A stretch of 64,000 nucleotides of DNA, from NCBI RefSeq assembly GCF_900142625.1, contig NZ_FRBN01000001.1:186001-250000 (forward strand), in the 5' to 3' direction. Origin of the DNA: Roseovarius marisflavi (lineage in GTDB: Bacteria; Pseudomonadota; Alphaproteobacteria; Rhodobacterales; Rhodobacteraceae). Under the pieces are notes generated by a model. That model was not told the DNA's origin, searched no databases, and worked only from the letters and a program-made list of their open reading frames with translations. Of the stretch, positions 1-9,457 are shown in pieces. Numbering within the stretch: the stretch's first letter is position 1; every line of letters starts with the position of its first letter. The position numbers and the translations under genes were made by a program.

Positions 1-1
1 G

Positions 2-541
2 AATTTGAAGAAAACCGTTGTCCTTGTGGGGATGATGGGGGCAGGCAAGACCGCTGTGGGCAAGGCCCTTGCAGCGCGTCTTGGCGTGCCGTTTCTCGAT
101 TCGGACGCCGAGATCGAAAAGGCCGCCAACATGACAATTGCCGAGATATTTCAACGCGATGGCGAGGCTTTCTTTCGCAACCGCGAGACCGAGGTGATTG
201 ACCGGCTGTTGGACAGTCACCGTGGGATTCTGTCCACGGGCGGCGGTGCCTTCATGGCCGAGCGCAATCGCGCGCTGATCTCGCAAAAAGGGGTGTCGGT
301 CTGGCTCAATGCCGATATGGATATTCTTTGGTCTCGGGTAAAATGTAAGAATACCAGGCCTTTGCTGCGCACTTCTAATCCCTATCAAACGCTCAAGGAC
401 CTCTATGATGCCCGCGTGCCAACCTATGCTCTGGCCGATCTGAGCGTCCAGGCGCGGGCAGAATATTCCATCGACGCCATGGCTGAACAGGTACAAGAGG
501 CCCTGGCCGGGCGCAGCGACGTTTTGGAGAGCGTAGAATGA
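2..541 (+). CDS. aroK: Shikimate kinase (5' end cut by window edge)
   Basis: Phosphorylates shikimate with ATP to shikimate 3-phosphate, the fifth step of the chorismate pathway in the cytoplasm. The Walker A loop GMMGAGKT lies near the visible N terminus, followed by the shikimate-binding DSD motif (FLDSDAEIE), the RxxE segment (FFRNRETEV) and STGGGA. The frame is open to the window edge. A TTG at 5 is the first possible start, but related proteins usually have several residues before KKTVVLVG, so the true start probably lies upstream. The 3' end overlaps aroB by 4 nt, so the two are translationally coupled. Confidence 0.93.
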   Translation, partial: NLKKTVVLVGMMGAGKTAVGKALAARLGVPFLDSDAEIEKAANMTIAEIFQRDGEAFFRNRETEVIDRLLDSHRGILSTGGGAFMAERNRALISQKGVSVWLNADMDILWSRVKCKNTRPLLRTSNPYQTLKDLYDARVPTYALADLSVQARAEYSIDAMAEQVQEALAGRSDVLESVE

Positions 542-1653
542 CCGAGATCGTGCATGTGGGCCTTGAGGGGCGCGCCTATGACATTCACATCGGGCCCGGC
601 CTGCTGGATCAGGCGGGGGCGCTGATTGCGCCGCTGTTGCGCCGTCCGCGTGTGGTCATCATCAGCGACGAAACCGTTGCGCGGCTTCATTTGGAAACGC
701 TTCGTAAGGGGTTGGAAAAGAAGGGAATCGCCTCAGAGGCGTTGTGCCTGCCACCCGGCGAGGGCAGCAAATCCTGGCCTTATCTAGAACGGGCCGTTGA
801 ATGGCTGCTCGACCAAAAGGTCGAGCGGAACGATGTGGTTGTCGCCTTTGGCGGCGGAGTGATCGGCGATCTGGTTGGCTTTGCCGCAGCAATTCTGCGC
901 CGTGGCGTGCGCTTTGTGCAGGTTCCGACAAGTCTTTTGGCGCAGGTCGACAGTTCGGTGGGCGGTAAAACCGGGATCAACGCCCCGCAAGGCAAGAACC
1001 TGATCGGCGCCTTTCATCAGCCAAGCCTTGTTCTGGCGGATACAGAGGTTCTTGGCACGCTGACGCCGCGTGATTTTCTGGCCGGGTATGGCGAGGTTGT
1101 TAAATACGGCATGTTGGGGGATAGTGAATTCTTTCAATGGCTTGAAGGCAATGCTTTACGCGCCGCAGCGGGCGATATGGCCGCACGTATCTATGCGGTC
1201 AAACGGTCGGTTCAGATGAAAGCCGAGATCGTCATGCGCGACGAAACCGAGCAGGGCGATCGCGCGCTGTTGAATTTGGGGCATACCTTTTGTCACGCTC
1301 TTGAAGCGGCGACCGGGTATTCTGATCGCTTGTTGCACGGCGAAGGGGTGGCCATTGGCTGTGCTCTGGCGTTCGAGCTGTCGGCGCGCATGGGGCTGTG
1401 CAGTCAGGAAGACCCAAGCCGCGTGCGCGCCCACCTGCGCGACATGAAGACCAAGGTTGATCTATCTGATATACAAGGTGAATTACCGGATGCGGATGGG
1501 CTTATCGCGCTTATGGGGCAGGATAAAAAAGTGGTCGATGGCAAGCTCCGCTTTATTCTCGCGCGCGGTATTGGCGAGGCGTTCATCACCTCGGATGTCG
1601 ACCCGGATCTCGTGCGCAGCGTGCTGAACGACGCCTTGCGCGCGCGCGGCTGA
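538..1653 (+). CDS. aroB: 3-dehydroquinate synthase
   Basis: Converts DAHP to 3-dehydroquinate using NAD+ and a divalent metal; second step of the shikimate pathway. The 371 residues match the family length. Diagnostic parts are the NAD-binding GGGVIGDLVGF, the PTSLLAQVDSSVGGKTGIN block, and the metal-ligand segments around NLGHTFCHALE and LHGEGVAIG. The ATG lies inside the end of aroK (ATGA overlap). aroK-aroB adjacency is the normal arrangement in proteobacteria. The convergent efflux gene ends 3 nt downstream, with no room for a classical terminator. Confidence 0.96.
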   Translation: MTEIVHVGLEGRAYDIHIGPGLLDQAGALIAPLLRRPRVVIISDETVARLHLETLRKGLEKKGIASEALCLPPGEGSKSWPYLERAVEWLLDQKVERNDVVVAFGGGVIGDLVGFAAAILRRGVRFVQVPTSLLAQVDSSVGGKTGINAPQGKNLIGAFHQPSLVLADTEVLGTLTPRDFLAGYGEVVKYGMLGDSEFFQWLEGNALRAAAGDMAARIYAVKRSVQMKAEIVMRDETEQGDRALLNLGHTFCHALEAATGYSDRLLHGEGVAIGCALAFELSARMGLCSQEDPSRVRAHLRDMKTKVDLSDIQGELPDADGLIALMGQDKKVVDGKLRFILARGIGEAFITSDVDPDLVRSVLNDALRARG

Positions 1654-1656
1654 TCG

Positions 1657-2727
1657 CTAGGCGCGGTCCTCGGGAAACCAGTGTCTGGTGCGGTTGGCAA
1701 AGGCCACCAGAGACAACATTACAGGCACTTCGACCAGCACGCCCACAACTGTGGCCAATGCCGCACCGGACCCAAGGCCAAAAAGGCTAATGGCGACGGC
1801 GACTGCAAGCTCGAAGAAGTTTGATGTGCCGATCAGGGCGCAGGGCGCCGCCACGTTAAACGGCACCCGCCAGGCCCGTGCCACAAGATATGCAATTGCG
1901 AAAATACCATAGCTCTGAAGTAAAAGCGGCACGGCAATCAGCGCGATCACCAGAGGTCGGTCAAGTATGATCCGCCCCTGAAATCCGAACAAAAGAATAA
2001 CTGTTATGAGCAGGCCCAGAACGGTCGCGGGTTTCACCTTGTCGCGAAACGCCTCAACCGATGCCTCGCCCCCGCGCGCCACAAGACGGTTGCGCGTCAA
2101 TAGCCCTGCAGCCAGCGGAATGACGATATAGAGCAGCACCGACAAAAGCAGGGTCTCCCAAGGCACAACAAGATCCGTAACACCCAAAAGAAGCGCCACG
2201 ATCGGGGCAAAGGCAAAGACCATGATCACGTCATTCACGCTGACCTGAACCAGCGTATAGGTCGCATCGCCCCGCGTAAGCTGTGACCAGACAAAAACCA
2301 TCGCCGTGCAGGGGGCGGCGCCCAAAAGGATCACGCCGGCAAGGTAGGCCTGTGCATCGTCGGGCGGGATAAGTCCGGCAAAAACATGGTTGAAAAACAG
2401 CACTCCAAGCGCGGCCATGCTAAAAGGCTTGATCAGCCAATTCACGGTCAGCGTGATGACAAGACCTTTGGGCCGCGTCGCGATTCCCGACAGGGCGGTA
2501 AAATCCACACCCACCATCATCGGATAGACCATCGCCCAGATCAAAAGCGCCACGGGCAGGTTTACCGAAGCAATCTCAAGCTCGGCCAGCCCCTGAAAGA
2601 CGCCCGGAGCAAGCGTTCCGAGCGCGATTCCCGCCGCCATGGCCAAGGCCACCCAAAGCGATAGCCAGCGTTCAAACAGGCCCATGCCACCGGGGGCGCT
2701 CTGGTGGGCTGAGGCATGATCGCTCAT
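1657..2727 (-). CDS. ACR3-type arsenite/BASS-fold efflux permease
   Basis: Integral membrane protein of 356 residues with about ten hydrophobic segments. It resembles the ACR3 branch of the bile/arsenite/riboflavin transporter superfamily, which expels arsenite from the cytoplasm. Family-like stretches are the [11 protein letters not shown] block in the third membrane segment, the [12 protein letters not shown] segment with the cysteine that ACR3 proteins conserve, and the [24 protein letters not shown] stretch, split here as [12 protein letters not shown] and [12 protein letters not shown]. The start overlaps the stop of a short upstream frame (ATGA). No arsR or intact arsC is visible nearby. 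Substrate is inferred from family only. Confidence 0.85.
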   Translation of the reverse strand: MSDHASAHQSAPGGMGLFERWLSLWVALAMAAGIALGTLAPGVFQGLAELEIASVNLPVALLIWAMVYPMMVGVDFTALSGIATRPKGLVITLTVNWLIKPFSMAALGVLFFNHVFAGLIPPDDAQAYLAGVILLGAAPCTAMVFVWSQLTRGDATYTLVQVSVNDVIMVFAFAPIVALLLGVTDLVVPWETLLLSVLLYIVIPLAAGLLTRNRLVARGGEASVEAFRDKVKPATVLGLLITVILLFGFQGRIILDRPLVIALIAVPLLLQSYGIFAIAYLVARAWRVPFNVAAPCALIGTSNFFELAVAVAISLFGLGSGAALATVVGVLVEVPVMLSLVAFANRTRHWFPEDRA

Positions 2728-2909
2728 GGCTCAGCCCCGGCGGAATTTCCGGTGCAGAGACGAGGCCCATTGTTCAGAGCAAGCATGAGAGCGACCTTTG
2801 GCAGGGATGAATGAACAAGAGTTCCACAGCGAGCGTCACTCATACAGCTCACAAATCTCTGCAAGCCGTCAATCCCATTTTCATCTTTCACGGTTCCGGA
2901 AATACTCAA
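2724..2909 (-). pseudogene. Possible arsenate reductase (ArsC) remnant
   Basis: A 61-codon frame just upstream of, and overlapping, the ACR3-like gene. Near its end it reads [12 protein letters not shown] and stops. LCTGNSA is identical to the start of the P-loop (normally LCTGNSARS) that opens thioredoxin-linked ArsC enzymes, whose genes commonly precede acr3. The rest of the reductase is missing and the upstream residues do not look like a protein I recognise. It could be the scar of an arsC deletion that joined the first codons of arsC to the efflux gene. With only seven matching residues, chance remains possible. Confidence 0.25.
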
Positions 2910-2943
2910 ACTCCATGCCCGCCACCGTGCGCGCCGAACAGGT

Positions 2944-4200
2944 TCACTCGGCCAAGCGCACCAAGGCGTGGCGCTTTTTGCCGGCGCTCAGCTTAATTGG
3001 GGTAGTGAGCGCCGATGGCGAAATCATAAGCCCGGCATCGGTCAGCGGTTGATCATCCATTCGCGCGCCATTCTCGGACATCAGGCGCTTGGCCTCTTTG
3101 CCCGATTTCACAAGGCCCGCCCTGACCAAAAGCTGTACGATGGAAATGCCGGTATCGTCAAAATCCGACATTTCAAGGGTCACGGTTGGCAAATCATCCC
3201 CGACGCCGCCCTTTTCAAACACTTCGCGCGCTGTGGCATGGGCGGCGGCGGCGGCCTCGGCGCCGTGCAGAAGCGTGGTGACCTCATTGGCAAGGATGAT
3301 CTTGGCCTCATTGATTTCAGCGCCTTCAAGCGCGCCAAGGCGCTCGCATTCCGCGACCGGTAATTCGGTATAGAGCTTAAGGAAGCGGCCGGTATCGGCA
3401 TCGGTGGTGTTGCGCCAGAATTGCCAGAATTCATAGGGCGCGCACATATCGGCGTTCAGCCACACGGCGCCATCCTGGCTCTTGCCCATTTTCTTGCCGT
3501 CCGAGGTGGTCAGAAGCGGCGAGGTCAGGCCGAAAACCTGATGATCCAGCACCCGGCGCGTCAGGTCGATCCCGTTGACGATATTGCCCCATTGATCCGA
3601 GCCGCCCATCTGGAACAGACAGCCATAACGCCGGTTAAGTTCAAGGAAATCATAGGCCTGCAGGATCATGTAGTTGAATTCAAGAAACGACAGCGACTGT
3701 TCGCGGTCAAGCCGCGACTTCACCGACTCGAAGCTCAGCATCCGGTTGACACTGAAATGACGCCCGATATCGCGCAGGAAATCGAGGTATTTCAGATCGT
3801 CGAGCCATTCGGCATTGTTGAGCATAAGCGCGCCGGTCGGGCTGTCGTCATATCTGATATAGGCGGCAAAGACCTGCTGGATACCGGCGATATTGGCGTC
3901 AATCTGCTCGTTGGTCAAAAGCGGGCGCTCATCGGCGCGAAAGCTGGGGTCGCCCACCTTGGTGGTGCCGCCGCCCATCAGGGTGATCGGCTTGTGCCCG
4001 GTCTTCTGCAACCACCGCAGCATCATGATCTGGATCAGGCTGCCGACATGAAGCGAGGTCGCGGTCGCATCAAAGCCGATATAGGCGGGCACCACGCCGG
4101 CGATAAGGGCGTCGTCCAACCCCTGATAATCGGTGCAATCGGCCAGAAAGCCGCGCGCCATCATCGCCGCCATGAAGTCTGATTTGGGGTGGTAGGTCAT
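2944..4200 (-). CDS. tyrS: Tyrosyl-tRNA synthetase
   Basis: Class I aminoacyl-tRNA synthetase that charges tRNA-Tyr. From the ATG at 4200 the protein is 418 residues, the usual bacterial TyrRS length. The HIGH-equivalent is HVGS ([11 protein letters not shown]), tyrosine-pocket motifs include [24 protein letters not shown] sequence and GSDQWGNI, and the KMSKS loop is KMGKS. An S4 RNA-binding domain closes the protein ([20 protein letters not shown]). The frame remains open far upstream, but that extension is antisense to anmK and is not translated protein. A 63-bp gap separates it from the divergent anmK, so both promoters must lie there. Confidence 0.96.
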   Translation of the reverse strand: MTYHPKSDFMAAMMARGFLADCTDYQGLDDALIAGVVPAYIGFDATATSLHVGSLIQIMMLRWLQKTGHKPITLMGGGTTKVGDPSFRADERPLLTNEQIDANIAGIQQVFAAYIRYDDSPTGALMLNNAEWLDDLKYLDFLRDIGRHFSVNRMLSFESVKSRLDREQSLSFLEFNYMILQAYDFLELNRRYGCLFQMGGSDQWGNIVNGIDLTRRVLDHQVFGLTSPLLTTSDGKKMGKSQDGAVWLNADMCAPYEFWQFWRNTTDADTGRFLKLYTELPVAECERLGALEGAEINEAKIILANEVTTLLHGAEAAAAAHATAREVFEKGGVGDDLPTVTLEMSDFDDTGISIVQLLVRAGLVKSGKEAKRLMSENGARMDDQPLTDAGLMISPSALTTPIKLSAGKKRHALVRLAE

Positions 4201-4263
4201 ATCGCTTGTCCCGGCTTGGTTTGCGCGGCATGTATAGGGACACAATGAGCGAAGGAAAAGGCC

Positions 4264-5385
4264 ATGTTGAGCGCAGATCGCCTTTGGGCCCTCGGGGCAA
4301 TGTCGGGCACCTCGCTGGATGGGGTGGATGCGGCCATGATCGAGACCGATGGCGAGGTCATTCATGGTTTTGGCCCGACCGCCTATCGGCCTTATACGGC
4401 GCAGGAACAGGCGGTTCTGGCGGCGGCGCTTGGCAAATGGCCGGGCGATGATCTCGACGCCGCCGCCCGTCTTGTCGAGGCGGCGCATCTTGAGGTTCTG
4501 GGGCGCTTTGACGGGGCCGGCATCGTCGGCTTTCACGGTCAGACCCTTACGCATGATCCACAGGGGCGCGGCACCCATCAGCTTGGCGATGGCGAGGCCT
4601 TGGCGCAGGGGCTTGGCCTGCCGGTGGTCTGGGATTTCCGAAGCGCCGATATTCAGCTTGGCGGCGAGGGCGCGCCGCTGGCGCCGTTCTTTCATTTCGC
4701 CTGTGCCAAGTGGATCGGGGCCACCGCGCCGATTGCCTTTCTCAACCTTGGGGGGGTGGGCAATCTGACCTGGGTTGACCCAAGCTATGCCCGCCCCGAA
4801 GCGACCGGCGCGCTTTTGGCGTTCGATACCGGGCCTGCGAATGCGCCGATCAACGATCTGATGATGGCGCGGCGCAATGAGCCGTTTGATCGCGACGGTG
4901 CGCTCGCGCGGCGGGGCAGGGTTGTTCAGGGCGCGCTTGAGCTTTTTCTGGACGAGCCGTATTTCCTGCGCATGCCGCCCAAATCTCTGGATCGCGATAC
5001 CTTTGCCGACATGATCGGGCTTGTGGGCGAGCTTGGCGACGGCGATGCCGTCGCGACGCTGACCGGCATGAGTGCCGCCGCCGTTCTGCGCGGGATGGAG
5101 CATTGCCCAAGCCCGCCGACGCGCCTGCTTGTGACGGGGGGCGGGCGGCATAATCCGGTGATGATGGACATGCTGCGCGCCGCGCTTGATTGCCCGGTCG
5201 ATCCGGTCGAGGCGGTTGGCCTTGACGGTGACATGCTAGAGGCGCAGGCCTTTGCCCATCTTGCCGTGCGCGTCGCGCGCGGATTGCCGACATCCTGTGC
5301 AAGCACCACCGGCGTGCGCGCGGCGGTGTCGGGCGGCACGATCAGCAGACCGGACAAAACCACCACAGCAAGAGGGGCAGGGTGA
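4264..5385 (+). CDS. anmK: Anhydro-N-acetylmuramic acid kinase
   Basis: Cleaves the 1,6-anhydro ring of anhMurNAc and phosphorylates it to MurNAc-6-P during murein recycling. The 373-residue protein begins with the ASKHA-fold phosphate-binding motif [15 protein letters not shown], followed by [27 protein letters not shown] and [10 protein letters not shown], all characteristic of AnmK. The C-terminal ATP-site motif is [14 protein letters not shown]. The divergent tyrS/anmK pair is common in alphaproteobacteria. The stop codon overlaps the next start (TGATG). Confidence 0.95.
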   Translation: MLSADRLWALGAMSGTSLDGVDAAMIETDGEVIHGFGPTAYRPYTAQEQAVLAAALGKWPGDDLDAAARLVEAAHLEVLGRFDGAGIVGFHGQTLTHDPQGRGTHQLGDGEALAQGLGLPVVWDFRSADIQLGGEGAPLAPFFHFACAKWIGATAPIAFLNLGGVGNLTWVDPSYARPEATGALLAFDTGPANAPINDLMMARRNEPFDRDGALARRGRVVQGALELFLDEPYFLRMPPKSLDRDTFADMIGLVGELGDGDAVATLTGMSAAAVLRGMEHCPSPPTRLLVTGGGRHNPVMMDMLRAALDCPVDPVEAVGLDGDMLEAQAFAHLAVRVARGLPTSCASTTGVRAAVSGGTISRPDKTTTARGAG

Positions 5386-6128
5386 TGGAGTATACATTGG
5401 ACAGTGGCGCTGGCGCCGGGTTGCGGCTTGGGCTTATCCTGCTGAGCACCGATGAGACGTTGGAATACGAAGCGCGACAGGTGATCGGCGGGCGGGATGT
5501 GAACCTGCTTCATGCCCGCATCCCGGCGAATGCCCATGTGACGCCCGAAGACCTGCTCCTGATGGCACCCGAAATGACCCGCACGGCGGCACTGCTGCCC
5601 AAAGGGTTAAGCGCGGTGGCCTATGCCTGTACCTCTGGCTCCACCATCATCGGGAGCGACAGGGTTGCCCGGCTTGTCGGCGAGGCGCACCCCGACACGG
5701 CGGTGACCAATCCGCTTGCGGCGGTGATTGCCGCGCTTGGCGCGCTTGGCGTGACCCGGATCGCCATGGTCACCCCCTATGTGACCGAGGTCAGCGGCCC
5801 GATGCGCGCCGCCCTTGCCGAGGCCGGCATAGAGGTGGTGAGCGAGGTCAGCTTTGGCCAGAAGGAAGACTGGACCGTGGCGCGCATCACCGAGGCCTCG
5901 ACCGAGGCGGCGATGCTGGCGGCGGGAGAGGCTGACGGCGTTGAGGCGGTCTTTGCCAGCTGCACCAATCTGCGCAGTTTCGGTATCATTGAGACGGTCG
6001 AGGCACGGCTTGGCCTGCCGGTGATAAGCTCAAACCTGGCGTTGATCTGGGATATGCTGCGCCAGAGCGGGGCGGATGCGCGCGGCTGGGGGCCGGGGCG
6101 TCTGTTTGATCTTGATGTGGGGGCATAA
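5385..6128 (+). CDS. Asp/Glu racemase-superfamily protein (maleate isomerase/arylmalonate decarboxylase type)
   Basis: A 247-residue cytoplasmic protein of the Asp/Glu/hydantoin racemase superfamily. Two cysteines at the usual positions for maleate isomerase-type members are visible: about Cys82 in YACTSGS and Cys193 in FASCTNLRSF. The fold's typical glycine-rich loops are also present. With both cysteines it should do proton-transfer chemistry (racemase or cis-trans isomerase); arylmalonate decarboxylase keeps only one. The ATG at 5385 overlaps the anmK stop; a GTG at 5382 is the alternative start. The next gene is 6 nt away, suggesting an operon with the PLP enzyme. Substrate unknown. Confidence 0.8.
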   Translation: MEYTLDSGAGAGLRLGLILLSTDETLEYEARQVIGGRDVNLLHARIPANAHVTPEDLLLMAPEMTRTAALLPKGLSAVAYACTSGSTIIGSDRVARLVGEAHPDTAVTNPLAAVIAALGALGVTRIAMVTPYVTEVSGPMRAALAEAGIEVVSEVSFGQKEDWTVARITEASTEAAMLAAGEADGVEAVFASCTNLRSFGIIETVEARLGLPVISSNLALIWDMLRQSGADARGWGPGRLFDLDVGA

Positions 6129-6134
6129 GAACCG

Positions 6135-7280
6135 ATGAAGAATGACCACTTGAAACCGGCCACTATTGCCGCACAGGCCGCCGGGGCGACCGATGGCGAG
6201 ACGGCCGGCGTGGTGCCGGGCATTCACCTGAGCACAACCTATCTGCGCGACCCCGATTATGAATTGATGCGCGCCGACAACAAATATGGCCGCGATGAAA
6301 ACGATACCGTGCGCCAGGCCGAAGAGGTGCTGCGCCAGCTGGAGGGCGCGGCGGCGACGCTCTTGTTTCCCACCGGCATGGCGGCGGTTGCGGCGGTGTT
6401 TCGCGCCCTTCCCGGCGGGGCGCGGGTGATCCTGCAAAGCGGGATATATTGGGGCACGACCAAATGGGCGCGCGATTTCTGTGCGCGGCGCGGTATCATC
6501 CTTGACGAGGTCGAGGCCGCCGATCCCACCGCCCTTGCAGAGGCCTGTCGGTCCTCTGCCGATCTGGTGTGGATCGAAACGCCGTCAAACCCCTGGCTCC
6601 GGGTGGCAGATATCGCCGCGGCCGCCGGGCTTGCCCATAAGGCGGGGGCGGTTCTGGTGGTGGATGCCACCGCCGCCACGCCGGTTCTGACGCGCCCGCT
6701 TGATCTTGGGGCCGATATCGTGATGCACTCGGCAAGCAAGGCCATCAACGGCCATACGGATGTTCTGGCCGGGGTTCTGTCCTGTCGCGATGTGGCCTCC
6801 CCGATGTGGCAGGCGATCGCGATGGATCGCCACGACGCCGGCGCGATCATCGGCCCGTTCGAGGCCTGGCTTTTGCTGCGCGGGGTGCGCACGCTGCCGC
6901 TTCGGGTGGAGCGGATGTGCGCCAATGCCATGGCCGTGGCCAGGTTTCTTGAGGGTCACGCGGGCGTCGAGGCGGTGTTCTATCCCGGCCTGGCAAGCAA
7001 CGCCGGTCACGCGATTGCCAGCCGCCAGATGTGTGGCGGCTATGGCTCGCTTTTGTCGGTGCTGATCAAGGGTGACCGCGCGCGTGCGATCGACGTTGTC
7101 GGGCGCTTGCGGCTGTTTCACCGCGCCACATCGCTTGGCGGGGTCGAAAGCCTTGTCGAGCATCGCCAAACAATCGAGCCGCATACCGGAATTCCCGAAA
7201 CCCTGTTGCGCCTTTCGGTGGGAATTGAGGATGCGGGCGACCTTATTGCCGATCTGGCGCAAGCGCTTGAGGGCGCCTAG
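6135..7280 (+). CDS. Cys/Met-metabolism PLP enzyme (cystathionine beta-lyase-like)
   Basis: A 381-residue fold-type I PLP enzyme of the cystathionine gamma-synthase/beta-lyase family. The PLP lysine is in SASKAINGHTDV; the cofactor-contacting segments FPTGMAAVAAV, WIETPSNPWLRV and DATAATPV are in the expected order. Members cleave or build C-S bonds of cysteine, homocysteine or methionine derivatives; the exact reaction cannot be read from the sequence. It starts 6 nt after the racemase-family gene and is probably cotranscribed with it. A C-terminal SLGGVESLVEHRQT region completes the domain, so the gene is intact. Confidence 0.85.
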   Translation: MKNDHLKPATIAAQAAGATDGETAGVVPGIHLSTTYLRDPDYELMRADNKYGRDENDTVRQAEEVLRQLEGAAATLLFPTGMAAVAAVFRALPGGARVILQSGIYWGTTKWARDFCARRGIILDEVEAADPTALAEACRSSADLVWIETPSNPWLRVADIAAAAGLAHKAGAVLVVDATAATPVLTRPLDLGADIVMHSASKAINGHTDVLAGVLSCRDVASPMWQAIAMDRHDAGAIIGPFEAWLLLRGVRTLPLRVERMCANAMAVARFLEGHAGVEAVFYPGLASNAGHAIASRQMCGGYGSLLSVLIKGDRARAIDVVGRLRLFHRATSLGGVESLVEHRQTIEPHTGIPETLLRLSVGIEDAGDLIADLAQALEGA

Positions 7281-7332
7281 CGGCGCGCTTCATTTCGCCA
7301 GGCGTTGCTGGTTAAGCAACCAGAAAACAAAA

Positions 7333-7361
7333 CAACCTGCCGCGCGATGCGCGACAGGTTG
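7333..7361 (-). terminator. Intrinsic terminator for the one-carbon operon
   Basis: A 7-bp stem (CAACCTG with CAGGTTG), one mismatch, then a 5-bp CGCGC/GCGCG stem around a GAT loop. Read on the minus strand it is followed by a T-rich run (TTTTGTTTTC), as expected of a Rho-independent terminator. It lies about 65 nt past the stop of the minus-strand methyltransferase gene. The plus strand has no T tract after it. Confidence 0.7.
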
Positions 7362-7426
7362 AGAGGTTGGATCGCCCCGAAGGACACAAAGGTTTCAGTC
7401 AATGACCGGGCCTTTGTCTGGTTTGA

Positions 7427-8491
7427 TCAGGCGCGGCGGCTGCGGCTGCGGCTGCCTGCGCGCCCACCGGTACGAGCCACCTCGCCGGGCTTGGGCGGGG
7501 CTTTGTTGAACTTGATCCAGTTGCCGCCGTGCGGGTCATTGTTGGTCAGGAAGTTGGCGGCCATGATCGCCTCCATCTCCTTGCCCGCGCGCGGCTTGGT
7601 CGAGCCGAGGCCGAACAGCTGACAGAAGGTTTCGTCATCCATATCGGCCGGAAGCACCAGACCGGTGGCGGCAACTTCGGCTTTCTTGGCCTCGATCTCG
7701 GCCTGTTTCACCGGCAGGGCAATCGGGTTCATGATCGCGCTGGTCATGCCGGCGGCCATGGCCATCGGCAGGAAGGCGTTGTTGATGCCGTGACGGTTGG
7801 GCAGGCCAAAGCTGATGTTCGAGGCGCCGCAGGTGGTGTTCACGCCAAGCTCGTCGCGCAGGCGGCGCACAAGGGTAAAGACCTGAAGGCCGGCGGTGCC
7901 CATGGCGCCCACGGGCATGACCAGCGGATCAACCACGATGTCATGCGCGGGAATACCGAAATCGGCGGCGCGCTGAACGATCTTCCTGGCGACCTCGAAA
8001 CGCACGTCGGGATCTTCGGAAATGCCGGTATCGTCGTTCGAAATCGCCACCACCGGCACGTTGTACTTCTTGACCAGCGGCAGAACGTATTCAAGCCGAT
8101 CTTCTTCACCGGTGACCGAGTTCAGAAGCGGGCGGCCTTCACAGGCCTGAAGGCCGGCCTCAAGAGCGGCGGGCACCGAGCTGTCGATGCAGAGCGGCAG
8201 GTCGACAAGCCCTTGAACAAGCTCGATGATCTTGGTCATCAGCGGCGGTTCGGTCTCATTGGGGTTGGGATTGGAGTTGTAAACCACACCCGCATTGATA
8301 TCGAGAACGGTGGCGCCGGCGGCGGCCTGGGCAATGGCGTCGGCCTCGACGGTCGAGAAATCGCCCGCCTCTAGTTCGGCGGCCAGTTTCTTGCGCCCGG
8401 TCGGATTGATGCGCTCACCGATCACGCAGAACGGCTCATCAAAGCCGATAACGGCGGTTTTGGTTTTGCTCTCGACGATGGTGCGGGTCAT
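7427..8491 (-). CDS. Methyltetrahydrofolate:corrinoid methyltransferase-like protein
   Basis: A 354-residue pterin-binding (DHPS/MetH-type) TIM-barrel protein. Seen in order: IGERINPTGRKKLA, the DINAG motif (LDINAGVVYNSN), IDSSVPAALEAGL, LLNSVTGEEDR, VDPLVMPVG and GASNISFGLPNR, all typical of enzymes that move the methyl group between tetrahydrofolate and a corrinoid. The tail after KAPPKPGEVAR is rich in Gly, Ser and Arg. ATG at 8491 is chosen because homology starts there; the open frame upstream is unrelated. It follows the MetF-like gene by 10 nt. No corrinoid protein or MttB partner lies in this window. Confidence 0.85.
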   Translation of the reverse strand: MTRTIVESKTKTAVIGFDEPFCVIGERINPTGRKKLAAELEAGDFSTVEADAIAQAAAGATVLDINAGVVYNSNPNPNETEPPLMTKIIELVQGLVDLPLCIDSSVPAALEAGLQACEGRPLLNSVTGEEDRLEYVLPLVKKYNVPVVAISNDDTGISEDPDVRFEVARKIVQRAADFGIPAHDIVVDPLVMPVGAMGTAGLQVFTLVRRLRDELGVNTTCGASNISFGLPNRHGINNAFLPMAMAAGMTSAIMNPIALPVKQAEIEAKKAEVAATGLVLPADMDDETFCQLFGLGSTKPRAGKEMEAIMAANFLTNNDPHGGNWIKFNKAPPKPGEVARTGGRAGSRSRSRRA

Positions 8492-8501
8492 ATGAGGTCC
8501 T

Positions 8502-9428
8502 TCAGGATACGTTTGCAGGTTTACCGGCGTCGCCGCCGTTTTCGATGGCCCAGGTCGCGTTGGTCTTGATCCCGCCAAGCGGGAAGAAGTGGACCTTTTC
8601 GATGTTGAAGCCGGGGTTCGCGGCCTTGTGCGCGGCGAGCTGGTTCAGCACGTCATTGGGCTCGTAGGGCAGCAAAAGCTTGGTGACATCCATCGCCCGC
8701 TTCTGCAGCACCTTGAGAGAGGGGCCGACACCACAGGCAATCGCGAATTTGATCAGCGTCTGAAGCTTGGCCGGACCGGCAATCCCGATGTGGATCGGCA
8801 GGGTGATGCCGGCCGCGGCAAGATCATCGGCCCATTTGATGATCGGCTTGGCGTCAAAGGCAAACTGGGTTGCAAGCGCCATTTCGGCATCGGTGGTTTC
8901 GTTGAATTTATGCTTCCAGCGCAGCGCGTCCATGACGTTTTGCATGCCGCCCTTGGGGTCGATATCCTTGTTGCCCTCGGGGTGGCCGGCCACATGCAGG
9001 CGCTTGAACCCGGCGCGATCGAATTCGCCGCTTTCGAGCAGTTGCATCGAGGAGTCGAAATCGCCATGCGGCTCTGCGACACCACCGGCCAGCAACAGCG
9101 CCTGATCGACCCCGGCCTCGCCCTGATAGCGTGCGATCCAGTCGGTGAGGGTCGCCTTGTCCTTGATGATCCGGGCCGGGAAATGCGGCATCACCGGATA
9201 GCCGTCGGTGGCCAGACGCTTGGCGGTGGCGACCATCTCTTCGATCGGGGTGCCCTCGATATGGGCGATATAGACGCGGGTGCCTTCCGGCAGAAGCTCG
9301 CGAAAGTTCTCGACCTTCTCGGCGGTGCGCGGCATCACCTCGATCGAATAGCCCTGAAGGAACGCCTCAATCTGGCCATTGACCGGTGCGGCGAATTTTT
9401 CACGTTTCTTGAAATTCAACAAAGCCAT
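8502..9428 (-). CDS. 5,10-methylenetetrahydrofolate reductase family protein
   Basis: A 308-residue MetF-type flavin TIM barrel that interconverts methylene- and methyltetrahydrofolate. Features include YSIEVMPRTAEKVENFRELL near the start, VMPHFPARIIKD, LLLAGGVAEPHGDFDSS, AGHPEGNKD and ATQFAFDAKPIIKW, which correspond to the family's folate- and FAD-binding strands. It sits between the small 'virulence factor' gene (29-nt gap) and the methyltransferase (10-nt gap), so all three probably form one transcript feeding methyl groups into or out of the folate pool. A catabolic demethylation role is inferred from this linkage. Confidence 0.85.
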   Translation of the reverse strand: MALLNFKKREKFAAPVNGQIEAFLQGYSIEVMPRTAEKVENFRELLPEGTRVYIAHIEGTPIEEMVATAKRLATDGYPVMPHFPARIIKDKATLTDWIARYQGEAGVDQALLLAGGVAEPHGDFDSSMQLLESGEFDRAGFKRLHVAGHPEGNKDIDPKGGMQNVMDALRWKHKFNETTDAEMALATQFAFDAKPIIKWADDLAAAGITLPIHIGIAGPAKLQTLIKFAIACGVGPSLKVLQKRAMDVTKLLLPYEPNDVLNQLAAHKAANPGFNIEKVHFFPLGGIKTNATWAIENGGDAGKPANVS

Positions 9429-9457
9429 TGCGGCCTCCCATAGCGATCCGGGGCGCA

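Noticed and set aside
4201..5151. Long in-frame N-terminal extension of tyrS (about 317 residues)
   Set aside because: It is antisense to anmK, has basic low-complexity composition, and TyrRS homology begins at the ATG at 4200. GC-rich genes often keep the opposite strand open.
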